Positions 9,724 to 19,288 are shown, counted from the stretch's first letter. The stretch is 64,000 nt of DNA from Leptolyngbya ohadii IS1 (GCF_002215035.1 NZ_NKFP01000006.1:3811080-3875079); one strand, 5' to 3'. Program-made: numbers and translations. The notes: generated from the sequence alone by a model not told the origin.

Positions 9724-12696
9724 TTATTCGGCCTTGAACTGTTCGCTCTTAGACTGGAGATCCTGCGCCATTGCCAGAAGATCCTGGAACGACGCTGAAA
9801 TGGTGCCTGCATCCTGGGAGGTGCGGTTGGCGATCGCGGCGACATCCTGCATGGTTTGGGTCACAGACTGGGACTGCTGTGCCTGTGCCTGCGTTGCCTG
9901 GGTAATGCCTGCCACCAACTGACTGATCTGAGCCGTTGCATTGACGATCGCATTGAGATATTCGCGAGCCTCAATCACAACCGTGGTTCCCGATGAAACT
10001 TGCTCGATTCCCGTTTCCATTGCTGTTGCCACTTCTGCCGTACTTGCCTGAATTTCCTGAACCAGCTGTTCAATTTCGGTGGCGGCACTGGCAGACTGAC
10101 GCGCCAGCGATCGGACTTCATCGGCAACAACCGCAAAACCCCGCCCGAAATCCCCCGCACGGGTTGCTTCGATCGTGGCGTTGAGTGCCAGGAGCTGCGT
10201 CTGAGTTGTAAATTGACCAATCAGACTGACGACCCTGGAAATCTTCTGCGACGATTCGCTTAGCCGTCGAAGGCGAATGCTGGTTTCAATGACGGTGGCG
10301 CGGATGTCCTCCATTTCGTCTACGGTGCGATCGATCGCGGCATCTCCCGCCATGACAATCTGGTTTGCCTGCTGCACAGCGGCTTCCACCTGTTGTGCAT
10401 CTGCCTCAACGTTCTGCGTGGAAACTGCCATCGCCTGAACCTGCGCGAAGACTTGTTCGAGTGCCTGAAGCTGGTGCTGTGCCTGAAGGGCAAGCTGATT
10501 GATTGCGGTATTGTTTGCCTGTGAGGTTTGCGCAACCTGATTTGCAGCGGTTTGCATCTGCGTCACGGTTTGCCGCAAGCTATTCAGCGTGTTGTTGTAG
10601 GCATCGGCGATTGTGCCCACTTCCGAATCAGTAACCGGAGCGCGAACGGTTAAATCCCCTGCCAGTGCCGGACGTACCGCTGTCAAAAGCTGCATTACCT
10701 CCTGCTGAAGCTGCTCTTTTGCCACTTTTTCGCGATCGGCGGCTTCTGACACCTGCCGGGACTGCTGCTGAAGCTGCTCAATAAACTCGCCCTGCTGAAT
10801 TGCCACGTTTAACTGAGCGGCAATCTGTTTGGCAAACTCAATGTCTCCCTCTTTCCAGACACGCGGTTCTGTGCAGTGGTGGATACAGAACAAGCCCCAT
10901 AGGTCCTCGCCCCGGAGCAGCGGCACGACCAGGTTTGCTCGCACCTGAAAGTGCGACAGCGTTTCGAGATAGCACTCTTGCAGTCCCGACTCGTAAATAT
11001 CGGATGTCGCAAAGACGCGCCCCTGTCGGTACTGTTCGGCAAATCCCTCACTGAAGCAGTGATCGATGACTTTGACAGACATTGCAGAGACCAGTCCAGC
11101 CTTGACATCCTCTGCAATGGTTTCTCCTTCGGCGTATCCGGGAAAAAGCTTGAAAATTGCCACGCGATCGACCTGCAAAAAGCTCCGCACTTCCCTTGCC
11201 GTTGTCTTCAGCATGGTCTGCAAGTCCAGAGATTGCCGGATGCGATCGACCGTTTTAGAAATGACTCGCTCCCGCTCTGCGGTCTTGGTAAGCTGCTTGG
11301 ACTGGTCGCGGAGCTGCTCCAGATACTCTGCCTGGTGAATTGCCAGCCCAAACTGCCGACCCACCTGAACTAGCAGGTTGACATCGCTTGCAGTCCAGTG
11401 GCGCGCTCCTGAGTTCTGGTAGGCAGCTAGCAAGCCCCACAGCTTCTCTCCATCAAAAATGGGGGCAATTGCCTGCGCTTTAGCTTCAAACCCTTCCAAA
11501 ATTTCAATATGGCAGGGAGCCAGTCCGGCTTCATAGATGTCATCGACAGTAAAGGTTTCATGGTGGCGATAGCGTCCGCCCTGGGTTTCCTGCAAGTGCG
11601 TATCGTTCCAGGCGGTTTCCAGATCTCGCCCCACCAGTCCTACCCAGTTTCTGCCGACAGACTCCGACACGAAGCGTCCGCCCCAATCGGCATCGAAGCG
11701 ATAAACGGCAACGCGATCGCACTTTAACTGGTGCCGCACTTCTTGTGTGGTGGTATTGAACAGGCTGTCAACGTCCGAAGCCTGGTGAATTTTGTGAATC
11801 ACCTGGGCAACGATTTTGTCCTGTTCTGCCTGCTCTTGTTTCTGGGCGCGGGCCTCCGCAGGCTGAAAATTTAAGCGCAGTTCCTGAACGATTTGCTGGA
11901 GCAGATTGATTTCCGGCAATTCCCACTGGCGTAAACGAGCGCACTGCTGCACTGCCAGCAATCCCCAGATCTGCTGATCGATCACGATCGGTAAACTGAG
12001 GCTGGTTTTGATCTGAAAGCGGTCAAGCAACTGGGACTGATAGGGCGTCACCTGTTCTGAAGCCGCATTGACTGTTACAAAAGGCTGGTTTTGATAGTTT
12101 GCCAGCGTCTCGTCACCGAACAGGACAACGGACAGGGTTTCATTCAGACTGGGCGTAAAGCCGTTGATCATCGACTCTGCAACAACAATTCCCTGGCGCT
12201 CCCCCTGAGCCTGATAAACCAGCACACGATCGGCGCTAAAGTGCTGACGAATTTCTGCAACCGCGATCGTCAAGAGGGCATCTCGGGTTTCTGCCTGCTG
12301 CATCCGGCTCGCGACCTGAAACAGCCATTCTAAACGCTGATCCAGTTTGCTGGCGGCAGAAGCACTGCTGCTATAGCTCCGGGGCACAGCACCGTAAGGA
12401 AAGGACTGACCTTGGGAATTCTCGATTTTCTGCATGAAATTAGCGGGTTCTTGAGTAACACCGTCGAGTTGTGCCATACCGTTGATTTGTGCAACACCGT
12501 CGGTTTGTGCATGAGGTGCAGGCTGATAGAAAGCAGGAGCCGGAGCAGCGCTAGTCCTGTCGGCTGCATCGATCGCGCTAGCAGATGAAGGAGGGGTAAC
12601 AGCAAGAGCGGCATGGGGAGAGAGAGAAGATGAGGACGCATCCCACTGCTCATCGGGTGTCCCGGCATCTGGCACATCGCTCAAAAGGCGGTTCAT
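9724..12696 (-). CDS. pixJ: Methyl-accepting photoreceptor with three GAF domains (PixJ-like)
   Basis: Receptor of the phototaxis operon, about 990 residues, with no obvious transmembrane segment. Counting from the ATG at 12696: a Ser/Ala/Gln-rich N-terminal region; GAF1 about 115-275; GAF2 about 295-455 with a Cys-His pair ([10 protein letters not shown], Cys codon 11512-11514); GAF3 about 480-635 with a DHCF motif (Cys codon 11056-11058) plus a second Cys-Tyr site ([10 protein letters not shown], Cys codon 10972-10974); HAMP-like region; and an MCP signalling domain whose hairpin tip is [20 protein letters not shown]. Bilin-binding cyanobacteriochrome GAFs use exactly such CH and DXCF cysteines, so GAF2 and GAF3 are both likely chromophore sites. 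Upstream in-frame starts at 12750/12759 would overlap pixI by about 50 bases and cannot be excluded. Confidence 0.88.
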   Translation of the reverse strand: MNRLLSDVPDAGTPDEQWDASSSSLSPHAALAVTPPSSASAIDAADRTSAAPAPAFYQPAPHAQTDGVAQINGMAQLDGVTQEPANFMQKIENSQGQSFPYGAVPRSYSSSASAASKLDQRLEWLFQVASRMQQAETRDALLTIAVAEIRQHFSADRVLVYQAQGERQGIVVAESMINGFTPSLNETLSVVLFGDETLANYQNQPFVTVNAASEQVTPYQSQLLDRFQIKTSLSLPIVIDQQIWGLLAVQQCARLRQWELPEINLLQQIVQELRLNFQPAEARAQKQEQAEQDKIVAQVIHKIHQASDVDSLFNTTTQEVRHQLKCDRVAVYRFDADWGGRFVSESVGRNWVGLVGRDLETAWNDTHLQETQGGRYRHHETFTVDDIYEAGLAPCHIEILEGFEAKAQAIAPIFDGEKLWGLLAAYQNSGARHWTASDVNLLVQVGRQFGLAIHQAEYLEQLRDQSKQLTKTAERERVISKTVDRIRQSLDLQTMLKTTAREVRSFLQVDRVAIFKLFPGYAEGETIAEDVKAGLVSAMSVKVIDHCFSEGFAEQYRQGRVFATSDIYESGLQECYLETLSHFQVRANLVVPLLRGEDLWGLFCIHHCTEPRVWKEGDIEFAKQIAAQLNVAIQQGEFIEQLQQQSRQVSEAADREKVAKEQLQQEVMQLLTAVRPALAGDLTVRAPVTDSEVGTIADAYNNTLNSLRQTVTQMQTAANQVAQTSQANNTAINQLALQAQHQLQALEQVFAQVQAMAVSTQNVEADAQQVEAAVQQANQIVMAGDAAIDRTVDEMEDIRATVIETSIRLRRLSESSQKISRVVSLIGQFTTQTQLLALNATIEATRAGDFGRGFAVVADEVRSLARQSASAATEIEQLVQEIQASTAEVATAMETGIEQVSSGTTVVIEAREYLNAIVNATAQISQLVAGITQATQAQAQQSQSVTQTMQDVAAIANRTSQDAGTISASFQDLLAMAQDLQSKSEQFKAE

Positions 12697-12704
12697 CAAG
12701 CGTT

Positions 12705-13388
12705 TTATTGGGGAAGCATGGACGCTTCGCCCTTCGGGTGTTTTTTCCATATGGGACACTGCATTAAGGACTGAAGATCTAAAACGGCATCGCCAGACCC
12801 CGGAAGAATTCCTTGCACGAGGGGCAGGAGGTCTGGGGAAAATAAGCCGATCGGCGCAGGCTGAAGCTGCTGGAGGTCATGCAGTTCAATCTCTTGGACT
12901 TGAGTCACAATAAGACCGATCGCCTGCTGACTATTTGCTTGCTGACTATTTACCTGCTGACTATTTGCCTGCTGACTGCTCTCCCCGCGAGTCTCAGCCA
13001 CAATTACGTTGAACTGGCTCAAGCACTGCCCCTGCTGAACAGGAGAGGAATAGCTGACAAAGTGATTGAAATCAATCAGCCAGAGCATTTCTCCGCGCCA
13101 GTAGCAGATGCCAAGCACCGATCGCGGCATTTCGGGGATGGGGAGAACATCGCTAAACTCAACTTTCAGAACTTCGATAATTTGTTCGAGCGGCAGCAAA
13201 ACGCTGTCCTGGTTCCCCAAAACAAAACGCAGCAGTCGTTCTCTGGTTTCGGGGGGAATTACATCGAAGAGAAGCCCAGTCAAGCCGTTAAAATTATCGG
13301 CAGCATTGATTTGCGGACTGGCTGATTGCGAACTGGCTGATTGCGGACTGCCGATTTGCTTGTTAGTCGGTGTTTCACCAAACTGCAT
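12705..13388 (-). CDS. pixI: CheW-type adaptor with repeat-encoded Gln/Ser tracts (PixI-like)
   Basis: CheW-domain coupling protein, 227 residues, between the CheY-type and the MCP gene of the pix operon. The CheW fold spans about residues 48-215 ([35 protein letters not shown]). Two low-complexity stretches interrupt it: an N-terminal Ser/Pro/Gln/Ala tract (repeats of SPQSA type) and an internal tract of QQANS-type pentapeptides at about residues 140-157. Both are encoded by 15-base tandem repeats, so copy-number change would keep the frame. It is expected to link PixJ to PixL. The stop codon is 8 bases ahead of the preferred pixJ start. Confidence 0.87.
   Translation of the reverse strand: MQFGETPTNKQIGSPQSASSQSASPQINAADNFNGLTGLLFDVIPPETRERLLRFVLGNQDSVLLPLEQIIEVLKVEFSDVLPIPEMPRSVLGICYWRGEMLWLIDFNHFVSYSSPVQQGQCLSQFNVIVAETRGESSQQANSQQVNSQQANSQQAIGLIVTQVQEIELHDLQQLQPAPIGLFSPDLLPLVQGILPGSGDAVLDLQSLMQCPIWKKHPKGEASMLPQ
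12922..12978. repeat. 15-bp tandem repeat inside pixI (internal)
   Basis: Three good copies and one degenerate copy of a 15-base unit (consensus GCCTGCTGACTATTT) run in tandem. On the minus strand each unit encodes a five-residue block of the QQANS type. Confidence 0.85.
13313..13357. repeat. 15-bp tandem repeat inside pixI (N-terminal)
   Basis: Three units of consensus GCGGACTGGCTGATT, the last one diverged, encode the [13 protein letters not shown] blocks near the N-terminus of the CheW-like protein. It has the same length as the internal array but a different unit sequence. Confidence 0.82.
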
Positions 13389-13401
13389 GGCTAAATTTTC
13401 C

Positions 13402-13767
13402 TTAACTCGCCGTCAGGCGCAAAACGGTATCGGCTAACTCATCCTGCTGCACTGGTTTTGGTAGATAGGCATTTGCCCCCAGCATGCTGCCCCAGAGTTT
13501 ATCGACGTTGGTGCCCTTGGTTGAACAAAGCACGACGGGAATGCATGAGGTGCTGGTATGAATTTTCAATTCCCGACAAAGTTCAAAGCCGCTTTCTCCC
13601 GGTAGCATGACATCCAGCAGCACGAGATCGGGCTTTTGCGATCGCAGCAGAACTCGCGCTTCTTCACAGTTGGTCGCGCTGACAACAAAGATGCCCGCCT
13701 GAATCAGGTATTGGGTCAGCAGTTCTGTTTCTGTCAAACTGTCTTCAACTAAAAGAACTGTGGTCAT
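13402..13767 (-). CDS. pixH: CheY-type response regulator (PixH-like)
   Basis: Single receiver-domain protein of 121 residues. Conserved features are the acidic pair in LLVEDSLTETE, the phosphoacceptor Asp in VLLDVMLPGESGFE, the conserved Thr/Ser region (VVLCSTKGTN) and the Lys in YLPKPVQQDEL. It has no output domain, so it signals by protein contact, as PixH/PilH proteins do in pilus-based phototaxis. It lies 37 bases downstream of the PatA-type regulator gene and 13 bases before the CheW gene, inside one minus-strand operon. Confidence 0.9.
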   Translation of the reverse strand: MTTVLLVEDSLTETELLTQYLIQAGIFVVSATNCEEARVLLRSQKPDLVLLDVMLPGESGFELCRELKIHTSTSCIPVVLCSTKGTNVDKLWGSMLGANAYLPKPVQQDELADTVLRLTAS

Positions 13768-13804
13768 ATTCTGGGTTCGGTTCCACTGGGTTGATAGGAA
13801 TGAG

Positions 13805-15010
13805 CTATTGAGATGTAAATCCAGGAAGAGTCTGCCGCAGGGTATTCAGCACTTTATCTGGCTCGATCGGCTTAGATAGAAAGCCCGAAGCCCCCGCAAG
13901 CTTGGCTCGCACACGGTCAACAATGCCGTTGCTCCCCGTCAAAATCACGATCGGAACATCCTTGAAGGCAGTGATTCGCCGGATCTGGGTGCAGACTTCA
14001 TATCCGTTGGCGATCGGCATCAATAAATCTAAAAAAATCAGATCGGGCTTTTGCTCCAGCAGGATGGGAATGGCTTGAAGCGGATCAGGAATGCTGATCA
14101 ACCGATGACCCGCCCGGTCAAGAATCTGGTTCATTGCTGTGCTATCAAATCCGCTGTCCTCGACGTAAGCAATCACAAACTGGCGCGAGGATTGCTGATT
14201 CACTCGAATATCTCCAACCGGATTTAGCCCCATGATGCCTTGCTTGATATAGGGCATGAGCGATTGCGTTAGCGGCACGATAGGCTGCTTGAGACGGATA
14301 GCAAGATCCCTCAAAGTCCAGTATCCGTTTGCGAATGCTGTGAGGTTGTGATAAGTAAGTAGCGAAGTTTGCTGTCGAAGTCCTTCGGAGTCCCAGATCA
14401 AAGGTGCCAGATTTGGGGAGATTCTTTCCAGACCGCTCTGCTGCCAAACTGACCAGGCTTGTGCTGCCTGCTGCCAGATCCGTGCTGCCTCGAAAGAAAC
14501 CAGCCAGGAGGAATCAGTCGAGGAAGCCGCAAGGGGCTGAGAAGTTAGGTGCATTTTTACAGGCTGCGGGGAGAGGTGCAAGGTTTGAATGAGATCAAAC
14601 ACAACCTCCAGCAAATTACCCGCAACGATCGACGACAAATGGCTCTGCTGAATTTGTCCCTGCTGCACCAGATGAACCAGCGATTGATAGTTCCAGCAGC
14701 GAACGCAATTAACATCTTGGGAAGATGAACGCTGGAAAGATGAGCCGCCTGCGAGCTGAGGACAATATTGCACCAGTTGTCGATGCCATCGGCGTAGCGG
14801 ATGCAGTTCGCCAGCACATCCTACCAGGCGACCCTGAAAAAAAAAGAAACTCCAGGTTGGCTCTGCGTCAGGAGAGGGGCTTAAGTCCAGCCGCCTAGAG
14901 ATTCGTCTGCGGCTACAGACTTGAAAATGATTAATGAGGTCATTGATACGATGAATTGGATAAACAATCGTTGAAGAACAACTAAACTCCAGTGAAGAAG
15001 GTTGCGGCAT
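13805..15010 (-). CDS. pixG: PatA-type response regulator (PixG-like)
   Basis: Response regulator of 401 residues with a PATAN (DUF4388-type) N-terminal region followed by a C-terminal receiver. The receiver begins near residue 270 (FVIAYVEDSGFDS) and its phosphoacceptor Asp is in LIFLDLLMPIANGYE; the terminal Lys motif is FLSKPIEPDKV. PixG/PatA proteins act upstream of the pilus motors in phototaxis or in heterocyst patterning. Its position as first gene of the cheY-cheW-mcp-cheA operon favours a PixG role. The promoter should lie in the long spacer above 15010. The N-terminal 270 residues are less conserved, so the exact start is moderately certain. Confidence 0.86.
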   Translation of the reverse strand: MPQPSSLEFSCSSTIVYPIHRINDLINHFQVCSRRRISRRLDLSPSPDAEPTWSFFFFQGRLVGCAGELHPLRRWHRQLVQYCPQLAGGSSFQRSSSQDVNCVRCWNYQSLVHLVQQGQIQQSHLSSIVAGNLLEVVFDLIQTLHLSPQPVKMHLTSQPLAASSTDSSWLVSFEAARIWQQAAQAWSVWQQSGLERISPNLAPLIWDSEGLRQQTSLLTYHNLTAFANGYWTLRDLAIRLKQPIVPLTQSLMPYIKQGIMGLNPVGDIRVNQQSSRQFVIAYVEDSGFDSTAMNQILDRAGHRLISIPDPLQAIPILLEQKPDLIFLDLLMPIANGYEVCTQIRRITAFKDVPIVILTGSNGIVDRVRAKLAGASGFLSKPIEPDKVLNTLRQTLPGFTSQ

Positions 15011-15867
15011 TCTTGAAACACAGAATTATGGAGAACTAAGAACCTTAATGCGTACAGCTGTATAGAATGCAGAAAATAACGGCATCCACAGTTACTATGG
15101 CAAGGCAAAATAGTCCACGAGTGGACGAATGAAACTAGGCAAGCGTAATGAAAGGCACTGTCTGGAAAATTTTAGAGAGTGAATCTCTGCGTAACTCAAA
15201 CGACACGGAAAAGCTGCTTTTACAAGACAGGTAAGCGTACACTCTGAGATTTGAAACTAATGATAGACACTTCCCACAAACGCTGTGAACGATCGGAACC
15301 GTGACTAACTCGCTTAATCGACAATCGTTATACTACCGACCTATCGACCATCGCACTATCCGCTTCAATACAGCGTTTCTACTTGAGCCGGATACGAATA
15401 GTGGTAGGCTGTGTTTCCAGGTTAGGCGAACCTATCCATCTACATACCCTATCCATCTACATACCCTATCCATCTACATAACAGTCATATCCGATTTAAT
15501 TGAAAAGGCTGTAGCCACAGCGTATAAGCAACTTTGCTGATGATTATAGCCGTTGAAGAGAGAAAATTCAGCGAAATAGCGGATGTAGATTAGAATTAAC
15601 TAAAACTTTATTGTGATCGCAAAGTTTGCAAAGGTTTTTCTGTTTCTCTCCGGTTTTGCAGTTTATTGTCCGAATAGAAAAAGATCACCAGCTTAGCGGG
15701 CTGTGTATTAAACCGATTGATCTGGCGAGGATGATTGAGGCTAAAGAGGATAATTGAGGAGGAGCGTCTATTCTCTAAAATAGGAACTGTCGCTTCGCCA
15801 AGATCCGCTCATTGCCAAGATCCACCAAGCGAATTCAGGGTCACGCTAGAGGTTAGATTCGGAGTCA
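15011..15867. other. Long AT-rich intergenic region between pixG and the HAD gene
   Basis: About 860 bases separate the divergent pix operon and HAD gene. No supported gene is present; the short open frames have no recognisable content. It holds a triple 17-base tandem repeat at 15431-15480 and should contain both divergent promoters. I could not identify specific operators. Confidence 0.6.
15431..15480. repeat. Triple 17-bp tandem repeat
   Basis: Three adjacent copies of the unit CCCTATCCATCTACATA, the first lacking its initial C, sit in the middle of the pixG-HAD spacer. No coding function is apparent. Confidence 0.85.
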
Positions 15868-16590
15868 ATGCTAAAAGCTGTTCTTTTTGACTTTAACGGC
15901 GTCATCATCAACGATGAGCCGCTACACGATCGCCTACTGGAGCAAATTCTGCTGGAGGAAAACCTGCGGTTCAAGCCCAACGAGTTTCGGGAGGTTTGCC
16001 TGGGACGCAGCGATCGAGTTTGTCTAACGGAACTGCTAGAGCGGCGCGGGCGGATGGTCACAGAAGAGAATTTAGTTAAGCTGATTGCCCGCAAATCGTT
16101 TTTATATCAGCAGCAAATTGAATCGATGGACAAATTACCCATCTATTCAGGATTAACGGATCTGCTGTTTCAGCTTCGTGCCGCCAAGCTGCCGTTAGCC
16201 GTGGTGAGTGGGGCAGTGCGGGCAGAAATTGAACAGGTGCTAAAGCAGGCAAACCTGACGCAGTATTTTTCTGCGATCGTCGCTGGAGACGAAATAAAAA
16301 CCAGCAAACCTGACCCGGAGGGTTATCTGCTGGCAGTCGATCGCCTCAACGCGCAGTTTCCCGACCTACAGCTTCAGCCGCAAAACTGTCTGGTGATTGA
16401 GGACACTTTTTCCGGAATCGAAGCGGCAAAACGGGCAGGAATGCAGGTAGTTGGGGTTGCGAATTCCTATCCCTTCCACATGATGCAGCGTTGCTCCAAC
16501 TGGGCGGTCGATTATCTAAACGAACTAGAATTCGATCGGGTGAAGGAAGTGTTTGCCAAATCTGCTGCGGGGACGACGCGCAAATCCTAA
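15868..16590 (+). CDS. HAD-superfamily hydrolase, beta-phosphoglucomutase-like
   Basis: Cytoplasmic HAD phosphohydrolase of 240 residues. Motif I is FDFNGVIIND near the N-terminus (nucleophile Asp8), motif II Ser in AVVSGAVR, the Lys in KTSKPDPEGY and motif IV Asp in CLVIEDTFSGIEAAK. A C1 cap insertion lies between motifs I and II, as in beta-phosphoglucomutase and phosphoglycolate phosphatase relatives. The usual second Asp of motif I (DxD), the acid/base residue, is Asn10 here, which may change or weaken phosphatase activity. The substrate cannot be told from sequence. The downstream DoxX gene follows after 40 bases on the same strand. Confidence 0.85.
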   Translation: MLKAVLFDFNGVIINDEPLHDRLLEQILLEENLRFKPNEFREVCLGRSDRVCLTELLERRGRMVTEENLVKLIARKSFLYQQQIESMDKLPIYSGLTDLLFQLRAAKLPLAVVSGAVRAEIEQVLKQANLTQYFSAIVAGDEIKTSKPDPEGYLLAVDRLNAQFPDLQLQPQNCLVIEDTFSGIEAAKRAGMQVVGVANSYPFHMMQRCSNWAVDYLNELEFDRVKEVFAKSAAGTTRKS

Positions 16591-16630
16591 ACTACCGCTA
16601 ATTTGAAGGCATGCAGTAGAACAGCGGGTA

Positions 16631-17065
16631 ATGGACGAACAGTATTCTTATCGCTCTGGCAATCATCCCATCGAATCGATTAAATCTATTGCTCGGTTCA
16701 TTCTGGCGATCGGCATGATCGTCGTTGGATTACAGCACTTTGTGCTTCCCGAAGGCTTTGCCAAAATTATTCCAGAATTTATTCCCTTTCCGTTCACGCT
16801 GGTTTACCTGAGCGGTTTTCTAGAAACGATCGCAGGCGTTGGCTTACTCATTCCCCAATTTAGCCAGCAATCTGCCTGGATGCTTGTACTCCTATATATC
16901 ACTGTCTTTCCTGCCAATCTTAATCAGGCAATTAACAACATTCCTGTCGATGCGTTACCCCACGATCCACCCTTGATCTGGCTCCGATTGCCCTTTCAGC
17001 TATTCCTGGTGTCCTGGGCATGGTGGTTGACCAGAGATCGAAAAAGATTCCCGAAAATCAGCTAA
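16631..17065 (+). CDS. DoxX-family membrane protein
   Basis: Integral membrane protein of 144 residues with about four hydrophobic helices. The first contains the DoxX-like pattern ILAIGMIVVGLQHF followed by a short loop with FAKIIPEFIPFPFTLVYLSG. The family has diverse and mostly unproven roles (quinone- or redox-linked in some bacteria). The gene is 40 bases downstream of the HAD hydrolase and may be co-transcribed, although no functional link is evident. Start ATG at 16631 gives a complete first helix after a charged N-terminus. Confidence 0.8.
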   Translation: MDEQYSYRSGNHPIESIKSIARFILAIGMIVVGLQHFVLPEGFAKIIPEFIPFPFTLVYLSGFLETIAGVGLLIPQFSQQSAWMLVLLYITVFPANLNQAINNIPVDALPHDPPLIWLRLPFQLFLVSWAWWLTRDRKRFPKIS

Positions 17066-17148
17066 AAACAAATCGGGCACAACCTCACAAAACCGACTGA
17101 CTATAGCCTGGTTTTTGAGCGGTAATGCCCAACTTTTTAGATTTAAAT

Positions 17149-17178
17149 TTTAAGATCTAAATCTTTAAGATCTAAATC
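17149..17178. repeat. Pair of 15-bp direct repeats with internal palindrome
   Basis: Two tandem copies of TTTAAGATCTAAATC lie downstream of both the DoxX gene and apcC, in the convergent spacer. Each copy contains the palindrome AGATCT and a degenerate third copy precedes them. It could fold into small AT-rich hairpins, but no clear T-run terminator is attached. Confidence 0.7.
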
Positions 17179-17267
17179 CGGCAGATTCATCAACGACGAT
17201 TACCCCTTTAGGAAACTGCGAAGCAACCGCCTAATAAACCTGAGGCTTGAAGAATCCTGAGGAGGGA

Positions 17268-17471
17268 CTACTTGAGTCCGGCATTTAAGCCCGGCTTGCC
17301 AGTCGCCAATTCGACCTTGACAATCTTGCCGCCCATCTTTTGAATCCGCTGCTGTTCCTTAAACCAGTTGTCGTAGGGAACCAGCTTGGTGAAATAGGTG
17401 TTTTGCAGTTCCCGCTGGGTGCGAATCCGCGTTTGGCTGGGAACGCAAGCCGTTACTTTGAACATCCGCAT
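17268..17471 (-). CDS. apcC: Allophycocyanin core linker ApcC (Lc 7.8)
   Basis: Small phycobilisome core linker of 67 residues that caps allophycocyanin trimers in the core cylinders. The sequence MRMFKVTACVPSQTRIRTQR and the basic C-terminal part (GGKIVKVELATGKPG) are characteristic of the CpcD/ApcC linker fold. It is the third gene of apcA-apcB-apcC, 263 bases after the apcB stop. No apcE is found upstream, so the large core linker must be encoded elsewhere. Confidence 0.96.
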   Translation of the reverse strand: MRMFKVTACVPSQTRIRTQRELQNTYFTKLVPYDNWFKEQQRIQKMGGKIVKVELATGKPGLNAGLK

Positions 17472-17734
17472 CGTAAACTCTCCTGAAAAGTCGGAAACAG
17501 GTTTCTTGAATCCGTCAACTGAATCCTAATCAAAATCTGGGAGTCCAGAATCAATCTTAGACTGTCTCAGCTCGCTTTTTAAGCCGCCCCTGACTGCCTA
17601 ACACTCACTCTAGACTTCCCAGACTTCCAGGAAATTCAAGCTGTGAGTCTTCAGCTTTCAGCCCTAAACCCGAATGATGAACGTGATGAAATCACTGTTC
17701 GATCGAGCCTAAAACTCAAAACCCAAAACTCCAA

Positions 17735-18220
17735 TTAGCTCAAGCCAGAGCTGATGTAGTCGAAGTAAACGCCCATTTCCTTACCAGCGTCAGCACCAAC
17801 CAGGCTAGCGGTGACTTCCTTCATTGCCTGGATTGCCTGCACGGTAGCAGCGATCGGTACACCCAGCGAGTTGTAGGTTTCCTTCAGACCATTCAGCACA
17901 CGCTCATCCAGGATGGAAGGATCTCCAGCCAGCATTGCGTAGGTGGAATAGCGGAGGTAGTAGTCGAGGTCGCGGATGCAAGCAGCATAGCGACGGGTGG
18001 TGTACATGTTGCCGCCGGGACGGGTGATGTCCGAGTACAGCAGGGACTTAGCAACTGCTTCCTTCACGATTGCAGCAGCATTAGCGCTGATGGTGGTTGC
18101 TGCACGAACGCGCAGTTCACCGCTGGAGAAGTAGCTCTTCAGCTTCTCGATTGCGGAGGTATCCAGGTACTTGCCCTGAACGTCAGCCGAGTTGATTACA
18201 GAAGTAATAGCGTCTTGCAT
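17735..18220 (-). CDS. apcB: Allophycocyanin beta subunit ApcB
   Basis: Phycobilisome core chromoprotein of 161 residues carrying one phycocyanobilin at Cys81 ([16 protein letters not shown]). The Asn at residue 71 (PGGNMY) corresponds to the gamma-N-methylated asparagine of beta subunits. It pairs with ApcA to form the allophycocyanin trimers that funnel energy to the photosystems. The gene follows apcA by 100 bases, with an AAGGAAG ribosome-binding site about 10 bases before the ATG. Identity is very secure. Confidence 0.98.
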   Translation of the reverse strand: MQDAITSVINSADVQGKYLDTSAIEKLKSYFSSGELRVRAATTISANAAAIVKEAVAKSLLYSDITRPGGNMYTTRRYAACIRDLDYYLRYSTYAMLAGDPSILDERVLNGLKETYNSLGVPIAATVQAIQAMKEVTASLVGADAGKEMGVYFDYISSGLS

Positions 18221-18320
18221 GATCTCGCTTCCTTAAAACGTAATCTTGTGGATCAAGATAGAAAATTGAAAGAGGGATGAGTTTTCCAGACTGAAGCAAT
18301 ATTGCTCAGATTGGAAACTC

Positions 18321-18806
18321 TTATTGCATTGCGCCGATAACGTAGTCGAAGTAGGAGCCAGCTTCAGCGGCATCTTCACCCGACATCATCGACGTAGCAG
18401 CATTCTTCATTGCGCGAACGCCTTCAGCAACTGCATCGATCGGAGTACCCAGAGACTTGTACATCTCACGAACACCCACGATACCGATTTCTTCGATCGG
18501 GGTCACATCACCGGAAACGACTCCGTAGGTGATGAGGCGCAGGTAGTAGTCGAGGTCACGCAGGCAGGTAGCGGTCATTTCTTCGCCGTAAGCGTTGCCA
18601 CCGGGGGAAACAACGTCAGGACGCTTTTGGAAGAGCTGATCGCCAGCTTGCTTCACAATGCGCTCACGGGAGTCGGTCAGCACCTGAGCGATCCGCAGAC
18701 GACGCTCACCAGAGGTGACGAAGCCTTTGATTTGATCCAGTTCACCAGGGCTGAGATAGCGAGCCTCAGCATCAGCATTCACGATTGACTTCGTGACAAT
18801 ACTCAT
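18321..18806 (-). CDS. apcA: Allophycocyanin alpha subunit ApcA
   Basis: Phycobilisome core chromoprotein, 161 residues, with the phycocyanobilin attachment Cys81 in [16 protein letters not shown]. It forms alpha-beta monomers with ApcB. The gene begins with a strong GGAGG ribosome-binding site 9 bases before the ATG and is the first gene of apcABC. The promoter should lie in the roughly 480-base spacer above 18806. Residue pattern and length match canonical ApcA rather than the minor variants ApcD or ApcF. Confidence 0.98.
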   Translation of the reverse strand: MSIVTKSIVNADAEARYLSPGELDQIKGFVTSGERRLRIAQVLTDSRERIVKQAGDQLFQKRPDVVSPGGNAYGEEMTATCLRDLDYYLRLITYGVVSGDVTPIEEIGIVGVREMYKSLGTPIDAVAEGVRAMKNAATSMMSGEDAAEAGSYFDYVIGAMQ

Positions 18807-19288
18807 TGATGGATTCCTCCAAAAAGCAAAATTTACCAGGGATGTTTATACTGGCGTGCATCAATAAAGGTGCCTGAACACTAGCCCCTAGCAGTCATCT
18901 CCCTAGCGGTCTAGCCTCAGTCATCTTCCCGATTTATTGTCCGGCATCCCGTTCGCATTATTAGGCACATCGCAACATTTTTTAATACATTTCCTCATGG
19001 AAGCTCACAGAACGTCCAGCAGGTCAGTGAAAGACCCGTTGACAGCATAGATTGCAGGATTTGACAATCTCTTGATCCGCAGCTTCTTTACTGAGCGGTG
19101 CGATCGTCTCATGGCTGAGAAGCCGTAATAAACGACGTCACAGATTGTAGAGTTTTTATTTCGCGTTCCTTTCGAGTTGCCATTCGGAGTTGCCATTCGG
19201 AGTTGCCATTCAAGTTTCGATTACAGGAGAGGTGGGAATACTGGGAGCATCTCCGCACAGACCCGACTGCTTCACTGCTTCTATTTCT
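18807..19288. other. Divergent spacer upstream of apcA
   Basis: A 480-base region between apcA and the first glycosyltransferase gene. It must carry the apc promoter and a long 5' leader. No gene is supported. A triple 13-base repeat at 19174-19212 lies close to the glycosyltransferase start. Confidence 0.5.
19174..19212. repeat. Triple 13-bp tandem repeat
   Basis: Three adjacent units GAGTTGCCATTCG (the last ending in A) lie 77 bases upstream of the glycosyltransferase ATG. Confidence 0.85.

Noticed and set aside
12903-12990. The repeats in pixI as a CRISPR array
   Set aside because: The 15-base units are contiguous without unique spacers and are coding.
15301-15540. A 79-codon frame in the pixG-HAD spacer
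   Set aside because: It runs through the 17-bp tandem repeat and shows no recognisable protein features.
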